A DNA stretch of 5,399 nucleotides from Bacteroidales bacterium. Its GTDB lineage: Bacteria > Bacteroidota > Bacteroidia > Bacteroidales > F082. Both the position numbers and the translations under genes were made by a program. The stretch spans positions 1 to 5,399 of the forward strand of contig JAOZNY010000199.1 in assembly GCA_029933565.1 (NCBI GenBank), given 5' to 3'. The notes beneath the pieces are model-generated. The model was not told where the DNA came from, did not search any database, and saw only the letters and a program-made list of their open reading frames with translations. Positions 1 to 5,399 of this stretch are shown one piece after another (positions within the stretch are counted from its first letter, which is position 1; every line of letters starts with the position of its first letter).

Positions 1-1436
1 TTACCAAAATTAAAATAACCATCCTGATTACTAATTGAAGTCATTGAAAGCCCTGAAGACCCCACAAGTTTTACAGTTGCATTTTCAACTGCAAACAAAG
101 TACGGTCATCGGTTACAGTCCCAGCAATGCTAAACAATAAAGGTGGCTGAATAAAATAGTAAATATCTTCTTTTCCACGTGTACCTTTTCTGTTTGAACT
201 CAAATAACCATTTTCTTCTTCTGGATGGAAAATAATACCAAAGTCATCGAAAGTGGAATTCATAGGATATTTTAAATTCTCAGGTTTACCCCAGTTTCCT
301 GCTGTATCTATTGTAGTTACATAAATATCAAGTCCTCCCATTCCACCGTGTCCATCGGAGGCAAAGTAAAGGGTTGTATCATTTCTAAGGAAAGGAAACA
401 TCTCATCACCCGGAGTATTAACAATATCACCAATATTCATTGGTCTTTTAAATTCCTCTGTTTTCGATTCCCTAAATGTAACCCAAATATCTTTTCCGCC
501 AAAACCACCTTTACGTTCAGTAGCAAAATAAAGTACCAGTTCGTTTTCACTTATGGTTGGCTGACCAATGGTCGACATGGTATCAATACTCCTTATTTCA
601 ACCATTTCCGGATCACCCCAGTTTCTTCCTGTTCTTCTTGCTTTGTAAATCTGGCAACCCGACTCCTTTTTAGCATCGTTATGGCATCGTGTAAAGTATA
701 CAGTTTTAAAATCACTACTAAAAGCAGGAGTGCCTTCATTGGCATTTGTGTTTACGGTTTCCGACTTATCAAATAAAACGGGAACACTCCACTCATCCTT
801 CCTGTCCTTTTTGGCAACAAACAAATCGCTAAAATTCTGACCTGTCCACTCGTCGGTTTCCTTACCTGTTGCCCCATCCCGAGTTGAGCCAAATACAATT
901 TCTGTGTAATTATCATTTGTATATGCAGGGGCAAAATCCGATTCACGGGAGTTTATCTTTTTAACATTAGTAACTTCATACTTAGAAGGGTTTTCAATCC
1001 ATTCAGGAATTAAGGCTGCCGATTCGGCTCCAAGTATCCCTCTTGGATCGTCTGGCACTTGTTCGGCATAGGCATTGTATTGGACTACTGCCTCTTCGTA
1101 TTTACCATTTATTTTTAGCATTTCGGCATACCTGAGCAAAACTTCCGGATTTCGTTTTTCCCAACCTCTTTTTATAAGTTGTTTATATGATATCTCTGCT
1201 CTTTTATAATTGCTTGTAAGCCGGTAACATTCAGCCAAACGTGAGGTAATACGGTTTTTTTCCTCTTTATTCTTTTTTACCTTTGAGTAGGCTTTTTTAT
1301 ATTTATCAATGGCAATAGTGTACTGATAGGCATCGAAAGCCTCATCGGCTGCTTTGGCAGGATTACGCTGAGCGAAAGCCATGGCAGGCAGTAAAAACAG
1401 CACACTTAAAACAATAAGTAATTTTTTATGATTCAT
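1..1436 (-). CDS. Secreted TPR / PD40 beta-propeller / CRD-like protein, PorE/OmpA-family-like (3' end outside window)
   Basis: This frame is open from an ATG at 1436 to the left edge: 478 codons are visible and there is no stop, so the gene is partial. Residues 1-22 form a Sec signal peptide (KK, a hydrophobic core, then AFA before Q23). No lipobox cysteine is present. Residues about 28-130 are helical and TPR-like. Five PD40/WD40-like propeller blades follow at about 160-430; the motif is clearest in the last three (YFATERKGGFGGKDIW at 303-318, YFASDGHGGMGGLDIY at 357-372, SSNRKGTRGKEDIYYF at 413-428). From about 434 a carboxypeptidase-regulatory-like beta-sandwich begins (AGTVTDD, then NQDGYFNFG) and is cut by the window edge. 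TPR, five blades and CRD in this order match Porphyromonas PorE (type IX secretion), which ends in an OmpA-like peptidoglycan-binding domain; that domain is expected here but not seen. PorE itself is described as a lipoprotein, unlike this protein, and Bacteroidota carry several paralogues of this layout, so no symbol is given. C251 and C261 lie in one propeller loop and could form a disulfide. The gene may be co-transcribed with the Tat gene 60 bp upstream. Confidence 0.9.
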   Translation of the reverse strand, partial: MNHKKLLIVLSVLFLLPAMAFAQRNPAKAADEAFDAYQYTIAIDKYKKAYSKVKKNKEEKNRITSRLAECYRLTSNYKRAEISYKQLIKRGWEKRNPEVLLRYAEMLKINGKYEEAVVQYNAYAEQVPDDPRGILGAESAALIPEWIENPSKYEVTNVKKINSRESDFAPAYTNDNYTEIVFGSTRDGATGKETDEWTGQNFSDLFVAKKDRKDEWSVPVLFDKSETVNTNANEGTPAFSSDFKTVYFTRCHNDAKKESGCQIYKARRTGRNWGDPEMVEIRSIDTMSTIGQPTISENELVLYFATERKGGFGGKDIWVTFRESKTEEFKRPMNIGDIVNTPGDEMFPFLRNDTTLYFASDGHGGMGGLDIYVTTIDTAGNWGKPENLKYPMNSTFDDFGIIFHPEEENGYLSSNRKGTRGKEDIYYFIQPPLLFSIAGTVTDDRTLFAVENATVKLVGSSGLSMTSISNQDGYFNFG

Positions 1437-1496
1437 TTATAAATATTTATATCATCGTTTCAATCCTTAACGTTAAAAACCTAAAAATATTGACAC
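1437..1496. other. 60-bp AT-rich spacer between the Tat gene and the PD40 gene
   Basis: No hairpin followed by a T-run is seen in this gap, and no match to TAnnTTTG on the minus strand, which fits read-through from the Tat gene into the PD40 gene. It holds two perfect palindromes: TATAAATATTTATA at 1438-1451, right next to the ATG, and TTAACGTTAA at 1467-1476. Both are almost pure A/T and may be chance. No Shine-Dalgarno sequence precedes the ATG; an A/T-rich leader is usual in Bacteroidota. Confidence 0.5.
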
Positions 1497-1799
1497 TTAC
1501 TCATTTTGATTTTTATCATCAACTACTTCTTCCTTTACATCTGCTTTATTTTCGGTAGTTTCATTTTCCTGCATTGCCAATTTTGCTTCGTATTCAGCAA
1601 GGCGCTTTTCCCTATCCTTTCTGTCGCCCTCCCGGCTAATTTCTGTTTTTATATCCTCCGATGCTCTTTTTATATCGTTAATGAATTTGCCAATATTTCG
1701 TGCCATTTCAGGAATTTTATCTGGACCAAATATTAAAAATGCTACTAATAAAATTAGTAGAATCTCACCAGAACCAAAATCAAAAAACAGTAATGTCAC
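1497..1799 (-). CDS. tatA: Twin-arginine translocase TatA/TatB-family subunit
   Basis: This is a complete 100-residue protein of the TatA/MttA/Hcf106 family, inner-membrane subunits of the Tat pathway that exports folded proteins with twin-arginine signals. It has the family layout: a short periplasmic N-terminus, one membrane helix (about residues 12-24), the FGP hinge at 24-26, an amphipathic helix (about 28-50, IPEMARNIGKFINDIKRA), and a highly charged Lys/Glu-rich tail (about 55-100) that is probably disordered. The start is GTG. An in-frame TAA lies three codons upstream and the first internal ATG (M32) would delete the membrane helix, so GTG is the only sensible start. E12 at the head of the helix and the GP..IP hinge resemble TatB as much as TatA, so the exact subtype is uncertain. 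No tatC or other Tat gene is in the window. It lies just after the secDF terminator, so it probably has its own promoter, and the PD40 gene follows after 60 bp. Confidence 0.9.
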   Translation of the reverse strand: MTLLFFDFGSGEILLILLVAFLIFGPDKIPEMARNIGKFINDIKRASEDIKTEISREGDRKDREKRLAEYEAKLAMQENETTENKADVKEEVVDDKNQNE

Positions 1800-1827
1800 C
1801 GGATTTTACATTTAAAAGTGTTGAGAG

Positions 1828-1835
1828 CAAAAATA
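1828..1835 (-). promoter_or_regulatory. Candidate Bacteroidota -7 box for the Tat gene
   Basis: Read on the minus strand this is TATTTTTG, an exact match to the Bacteroidota -7 consensus TAnnTTTG. It would start transcription about 20 bases before the GTG start of the Tat gene. It lies inside the T-rich tail of the secDF terminator, and no TTG-type -33 element occurs 17-23 bp upstream, where the terminator hairpin sits. In such T-rich DNA a chance match is possible. Confidence 0.35.
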
Positions 1836-1839
1836 ATAA

Positions 1840-1874
1840 AAAAGCCCTATTCGCCTAAGGCGAACAGGGCTTTT
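1840..1874 (-). terminator. Intrinsic terminator of secDF
   Basis: This is a near-perfect inverted repeat. AAAAGCCCT (1840-1848) pairs with AGGGCTTTT (1866-1874), and TTCGCC (1850-1855) pairs with GGCGAA (1859-1864); there is one A/C mismatch and a 3-base loop. Read on the minus strand, the stem is followed by TTTTTTATTATTTTT, a good termination tract, 20 bases after the secDF stop codon. The plus-strand side also ends in TTTTAATTTT, so it could act both ways, but no plus-strand gene is seen on its left. Confidence 0.88.
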
Positions 1875-1893
1875 AATTTTTATAATATTGAAA

Positions 1894-4800
1894 TTACTTT
1901 TTCTTGTTCGATTTTTTAACCTTTACTACCGGAGCAGCATCTTTCTTCTCACCACCAAGAAGGTCGTAAGCGACCGGGCTTGCTGTGAATAGTGAAGAAT
2001 AAGTACCAATTAAGATACCCACCAATAAGGCAAATACAAATCCTCTGATTACCTCACCACCAAAGATAAAGATCATCAACAACACAACTAATGTTGTACC
2101 TGATGTATTAATGGTACGTGCTAAAGTAGAATTCAAACCATTATTGATATTATCAATCAAACGATGCTTAGGGAATAAGAAGTTGTTCTCCCTGATGCGG
2201 TCGAAGATAATTACAGTATCATTTATTGAATAACCAATAATTGTAAGTATGGCTGCAATAAATGCCTGGTCAACTTCCATATTAAATGGCATTATTGAAT
2301 AGAATATGGAGAACATACCAATCGTAATCAAAGTATCGTGGAACAGTGCAGCAACACCTGCAAGTCCAAATTGCCATTTCCTAAACCTAAGGGCAATGTA
2401 TGCAAAAATGATTATCAATGCGAAAGATATGGCCATTAAGGCTTTATCTCTAATATCGTCGGCAATAGTAGGTCCAATTTTCTGAGAACTTAGAATTCCC
2501 AACATTTTATTCTCACCTTCTACGTTGCTCGAAAACTCTTTGAACGTAACATCAGTTGCAAAATACGATTTCAATCCATTGTAAAGTTTAGTCTGAATAA
2601 CTGAATCAACTTCAGTTCCTTCATTCTCAATAAGATATTTTGTTGTAATCTTAATCTGATTGCTTGAACCAAATGTCTTTACTTCTGGAGCTACATTCTC
2701 AAACTCAGCAGTAAGTGCCTTCCTTACCTCAGTAGTATTCACATCTTCGTTAAATCTAATAACGTAGGTACGTCCCCCTGTAAAGTCAATACCAAAGTTA
2801 AGTCCGTGTGTAAATAATGAAACTAAACTTATTACAATTAAAGTAGCAGAAATCAAATATGCTTTTTTCCTGTTTCCCATAAAATCAAATTTGGTATTGG
2901 CCATAAAGTTGGCTGTTACTTTATTTGAAAAAGTAATAGGGATTTTCTTTCGCTGCATCCATGTAAATGTCATCCTTGTAATAAAGATTGCAGTGAATAA
3001 TGAAGAAAGGATACCAATAATTAGTGTAGTTGCAAAACCTTGTACCGGACCAGTTCCAAATACAAACAGTACAATACCTGTTAGCAATGTTGTTACGTTA
3101 CCGTCGATAATAGCGGAGTATGCATTTTTATAACCATCAACAATGGCAAGTTGCATTCCTTTACCCGCTCGAATCTCCTCCTTAATACGTTCATAAATAA
3201 TTACGTTGGCATCAACTGCCATACCTAATGTAAGAACAATACCTGCCATACCTGGCAATGTAAGTACAGCACCAAGTGATGCAAGAACACCAAAGAGGAA
3301 GAAAATATTTGTTATCAATGCCACATTGGCAACTAGTCCTGCACGGCTATAATAAACAATCATATAAGCAAGTACTAGTATAAATGCTAGGATGAATGAG
3401 TTCATACCGGCAGTTACTGCTTCTTTACCCAAAGATGGACCTACAACAGCCTCTTGTACAATTCTTGCAGGAGCAGGAAGTTTACCAGCTTTAAGTATGT
3501 TTGCAAGGTCTTGAGCCTCTTCAACAGTCATTCCACCACCAGAGATGGTTGAACGTCCACTTGGAATTTCGTCGTTTACAACTGGGAAAGAGTACACATA
3601 GTCGTCAAGAACAATTGCTATTTGACGACCAATATTCTCACCAGTAAGTCTTTTCCAGATTTTAGCACCCTGGCTATTCATTTGTAGTGTAGCTTCTACT
3701 CTACCATTTTGATCAAAGTCTTGACGTGCATCAGAAATAACATCGCCACCCATTGCGGCACTACCATCGCGAGAACTGGCCTTAATGGCAACTAGTTCAA
3801 GTACGTCAGGAGTTTCAGGATTTGGTTTAACACTCCAAACAAGACGCATATCCCTTGGAAATACATCTTTTACCCTTTTCAACATATTGTTAACACGAGC
3901 AGTATCTTTAATTGCTGCAACACCAACTCTTGCTGTTTGAGCAGGAAATGTTCTTCCCGACTCATCTTGCCCGTAAGAAGGCATTAAGTAAGCATAAAGT
4001 GGATATTTCTTTTCGTATTCCTTGAAATTCAAATCATCAGCAGCAGATAAAGTATCGCTTTCTATTTGCTCCAAAAGTTCATTGGCCGTAGTATCACCAT
4101 CATCTGCCAATGCTTCTTCAATTGCATTCTCTTCTTCAGCAGCAACTACTTCTTTCTGCTTCTCAATGGTTTCTTCTGTTTGGTCGGCACCTTCAGTCGC
4201 AATGCTTTCTTCAACAGCAAAATCCTGACGAAGTTTAGTGTTTGCATCATCGAAATAAGTATAAACCTCTGAGAAGTTATAAGTTTCCCAAAACTCAAGT
4301 TTTGCAGTTCCCTGAAGCAGTTTTCTTACACGTTGATTATCGGTAACACCCGGAAGTTCGATAAGAATACGACCTGTAGTAGCAAGTTTTTGAATATTAG
4401 GTTGTGCAACACCAAAACGGTCGATACGAGTACGCAGAATTTGGAAAGATCTGTCGATCGCGCCATCTGCTTCTGTTTTAATAACTGCAAGCACCTCTTC
4501 GTTGGTAGAATTAGTTGTAATACCCTTATCCTTAAATTCGTAAAGGAATATCGAAGCCAAACGTGCATTGGGGTCAACTTCGTTAAATGATTCCCCAAAA
4601 AGGGTTACAAAGTCTTTTCCACTACTTTTTTGCTTTTCGTGAGTCAATGTCATTGCTTCCCTGAAAATAGGATCCTGACTTTTGCCCGATAAAGCATTAA
4701 CTATATCTCCCACTGAAACTTCGAGAGTAACGTTCATTCCACCTTTAAGGTCAAGACCAAGGTTGATCTCACGCTCTTTTACATCTTTGTAAGTGTATTT

Positions 4801-5067
4801 GGCAATTAAAATATTGTAAACTACAACATTGGCCACACTGTCGAGGTAGTAATGTTCCCTTGCCTTGGAAATTGAATCCATAAGGTAATTTTCCAAAACT
4901 TTGTTTTCTCCCCCTAATTCTTTGGCAAGTTGCTGGGCAGATTCGTTTACAGCATATTCCTTAGCTTGACTCTCTGTGCGCATGGCAAAGAATGTAAAAC
5001 TAAGTTGATATAAACAAACCAAAGCGAAAGCAATCGCAAAAAACTTAATAGCTCCTCTATTCTGCAT
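1894..5067 (-). CDS. secDF: Fused protein translocase subunit SecDF
   Basis: This complete 1057-residue protein joins SecD and SecF, an RND-like inner-membrane accessory of the SecYEG translocon that uses the proton (or sodium) gradient to pull exported proteins into the periplasm. SecD half: TM1 at about 7-27; large periplasmic P1 domain with GLDLKGG (104-110) and LRTRIDRFGVAQPNIQ (211-226); TM2-TM6 at about 555-698, with ion-relay Asp D619 in GMAVDANVIIYERIKEE. SecF half: TM7 at about 735-753; GIDFTGG (759-765); periplasmic P4 to about 860; TM8-TM12 at about 875-1030, with D950 in GYSINDTVIIFDRIRE and R984 in the LARTINTS segment, matching the functional Asp and Arg known from Thermus SecDF. 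These key residues are intact, so it should be functional. It is longer than E. coli SecD plus SecF, partly because of an acidic insert at about 284-346; the tail is lysine-rich (KVKKSNKKK). The ATG at 5067 puts a normal TM1 at the N-terminus. A candidate promoter lies about 45-75 bp upstream and a terminator follows. No yajC is in the window. Confidence 0.98.
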   Translation of the reverse strand: MQNRGAIKFFAIAFALVCLYQLSFTFFAMRTESQAKEYAVNESAQQLAKELGGENKVLENYLMDSISKAREHYYLDSVANVVVYNILIAKYTYKDVKEREINLGLDLKGGMNVTLEVSVGDIVNALSGKSQDPIFREAMTLTHEKQKSSGKDFVTLFGESFNEVDPNARLASIFLYEFKDKGITTNSTNEEVLAVIKTEADGAIDRSFQILRTRIDRFGVAQPNIQKLATTGRILIELPGVTDNQRVRKLLQGTAKLEFWETYNFSEVYTYFDDANTKLRQDFAVEESIATEGADQTEETIEKQKEVVAAEEENAIEEALADDGDTTANELLEQIESDTLSAADDLNFKEYEKKYPLYAYLMPSYGQDESGRTFPAQTARVGVAAIKDTARVNNMLKRVKDVFPRDMRLVWSVKPNPETPDVLELVAIKASSRDGSAAMGGDVISDARQDFDQNGRVEATLQMNSQGAKIWKRLTGENIGRQIAIVLDDYVYSFPVVNDEIPSGRSTISGGGMTVEEAQDLANILKAGKLPAPARIVQEAVVGPSLGKEAVTAGMNSFILAFILVLAYMIVYYSRAGLVANVALITNIFFLFGVLASLGAVLTLPGMAGIVLTLGMAVDANVIIYERIKEEIRAGKGMQLAIVDGYKNAYSAIIDGNVTTLLTGIVLFVFGTGPVQGFATTLIIGILSSLFTAIFITRMTFTWMQRKKIPITFSNKVTANFMANTKFDFMGNRKKAYLISATLIVISLVSLFTHGLNFGIDFTGGRTYVIRFNEDVNTTEVRKALTAEFENVAPEVKTFGSSNQIKITTKYLIENEGTEVDSVIQTKLYNGLKSYFATDVTFKEFSSNVEGENKMLGILSSQKIGPTIADDIRDKALMAISFALIIIFAYIALRFRKWQFGLAGVAALFHDTLITIGMFSIFYSIMPFNMEVDQAFIAAILTIIGYSINDTVIIFDRIRENNFLFPKHRLIDNINNGLNSTLARTINTSGTTLVVLLMIFIFGGEVIRGFVFALLVGILIGTYSSLFTASPVAYDLLGGEKKDAAPVVKVKKSNKKK

Positions 5068-5099
5068 TTGTAAATTTTATTTATTATTTTACTTCAATT

Positions 5100-5170
5100 T
5101 TTTGAGGGTGCAAAAATAGAATAATATTTCACAATTAACAATTAAAATATTACTGTTTTGTTTTGAGGGT
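5100..5170 (+). repeat. Direct repeat TTTTGAGGGT, two copies around the secDF promoter
   Basis: The ten bases TTTTGAGGGT occur at 5100-5109 and again at 5161-5170, in the same orientation and 61 bp apart start to start. The first copy covers the likely secDF transcription start and the second lies roughly 55-65 bp upstream of it. A paired regulator site is possible, but two short copies are weak evidence. Confidence 0.45.
5111..5141 (-). promoter_or_regulatory. Candidate secDF promoter, Bacteroidota type
   Basis: Read on the minus strand, TATTTTTG (5118-5111) matches the Bacteroidota -7 consensus TAnnTTTG exactly. A TTG (5141-5139) lies 20 bp upstream of it, within the 17-23 bp spacing known for the -33 element. 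Transcription would begin at about 5104, giving a leader of about 37 bases rich in A and T before the ATG at 5067. This is the better of the two minus-strand promoter candidates in the window because both elements are present. Confidence 0.6.
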
Positions 5171-5196
5171 TTTAAAAGAAAAACAAAATACTTTTT

Positions 5197-5214
5197 TTTC
5201 ATGTAAGCATGAAA
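5197..5214. repeat. Short inverted repeat (TTTCATG-TAAG-CATGAAA)
   Basis: A perfect 7-bp stem with a 4-base loop. On the plus strand the T-run precedes the stem, and on the minus strand the stem is followed by A's, so it does not look like an intrinsic terminator on either strand. It could be a protein-binding site or a weak RNA hairpin; its role is unknown. Confidence 0.35.
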
Positions 5215-5314
5215 TAGATAATAACTAGCATACCACCAAATTTAGTGCTGTGAGGTTCTTTCTTTATTCACCCTAAATTGATTATTTTCATCCATAAAAA
5301 CACAAAAAAAAGAG

Positions 5315-5331
5315 TATTTTTGATTAATCAA
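5315..5331 (+). promoter_or_regulatory. Plus-strand -7-like box overlapping the palindrome TTGATTAATCAA
   Basis: TATTTTTG at 5315-5322 matches the TAnnTTTG consensus on the plus strand and would drive a divergent transcript leaving the window on the right. The perfect 12-bp palindrome TTGATTAATCAA (5320-5331) overlaps its end, where a repressor operator might sit. No TTG is found at the proper -33 distance; the nearest, at 5278-5280, is 34 bp away. No coding start follows within the visible 68 bases. Confidence 0.25.
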
Positions 5332-5399
5332 CCAAAATGCTAAAAACAATAGCAAAATGTTTTTTAAACTTACAATAATAAACCCCTGATGTTTAGGCT

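Larger units (their letters stand above)
5068..5399. other. Non-coding upstream region of secDF (332 bp)
   Basis: No convincing gene is found on either strand in this AT-rich stretch. Plus-strand ATGs near the right end (for example at 5337) open only very short frames. It holds the candidate secDF promoter, two copies of TTTTGAGGGT, a 7-bp-stem hairpin at 5197-5214, and a plus-strand -7-like box beside a 12-bp palindrome. The next gene upstream, in either direction, must lie beyond the right edge. Confidence 0.7.

Noticed and set aside
348..776. Plus-strand open frame of 142 codons
   Set aside because: It lies wholly antisense to the well-supported PD40 propeller gene, and its translation shows no domain-like pattern, signal or low-complexity structure of a real protein.
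752..946. Minus-strand 64-codon frame inside the PD40 gene
   Set aside because: It is out of frame within the continuous propeller coding sequence, whose own frame shows clear blade motifs on both sides, so no frameshift is needed.
1438..1451. Perfect 14-bp palindrome TATAAATATTTATA next to the PD40 gene start
   Set aside because: It is made only of A and T in a strongly A/T-rich spacer, so chance is likely, and it has no G/C pairs to form a stable hairpin. It is noted in the spacer entry only.
1506..1736. Plus-strand frame of 76 codons opposite the Tat gene
   Set aside because: It is the antisense shadow of the Tat gene; its hydrophobic, Phe/Ile-rich product comes from reading the Lys/Glu-rich tail backwards.
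4022..4272. Two overlapping plus-strand frames opposite the SecD acidic insert
   Set aside because: The Ser/Ala-rich products are a result of reading GAA/GCA/GAT codons of the insert on the opposite strand, in two frames at once.
4326..4598. A minus-strand 90-codon frame and a plus-strand 85-codon frame inside secDF
   Set aside because: Both overlap the conserved P1 sequence of SecD (including LRTRIDRFGV), which is intact in the main frame.
5337..5378. Short plus-strand frame of 13 residues after the plus-strand -7-like box
   Set aside because: It is very short, has no supporting pattern, and a second nearby ATG also ends quickly in a stop.
1..5399. CRISPR array, tRNA, rRNA, insertion sequence or phage genes
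   Set aside because: No spaced repeat array, cloverleaf, transposase-like frame or terminal inverted repeats were seen; the coding space is filled by three chromosomal envelope genes.

Overview
The window looks like a piece of a Bacteroidota chromosome, probably class Bacteroidia or a relative. Four things point there: SecD and SecF are fused into one SecDF protein starting MQNRGAIKFF; there is a secreted TPR plus PD40 propeller protein of a type common in that phylum; the intergenic DNA is very AT-rich and has no clear Shine-Dalgarno sites; and copies of the Bacteroidota -7 promoter box (TAnnTTTG) are present. The genus cannot be named from the sequence alone.

All three genes lie on the minus strand, so the order of transcription runs from right to left. 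The right end (5068-5399) is non-coding and holds a good candidate secDF promoter, a 10-bp direct repeat on either side of it, a small hairpin, and a palindrome next to a plus-strand -7-like box. secDF (1894-5067) encodes a complete 1057-residue fused Sec accessory protein with an acidic low-complexity insert in its first periplasmic domain. A strong hairpin terminator follows at 1840-1874. Next comes a short TatA/TatB-type gene with a GTG start (1497-1799), and after a 60-bp gap the first 478 codons of a secreted TPR/five-blade PD40/carboxypeptidase-regulatory-like protein (1436 down to the left edge), whose C-terminus lies outside the window.

All three genes are linked to the cell envelope and protein export. 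SecDF uses the ion gradient to help finish Sec-dependent export across the inner membrane. The Tat subunit belongs to the folded-protein export route. The PD40 protein is exported to the periplasm, and its visible domain order matches PorE of the type IX secretion system and related OmpA-family proteins of Bacteroidota. No wholly new system is visible. The points most worth a second look are the identity of the PorE-like protein, the SecD insert, the promoter-like box inside the terminator's T-tract, and the motifs upstream of secDF.
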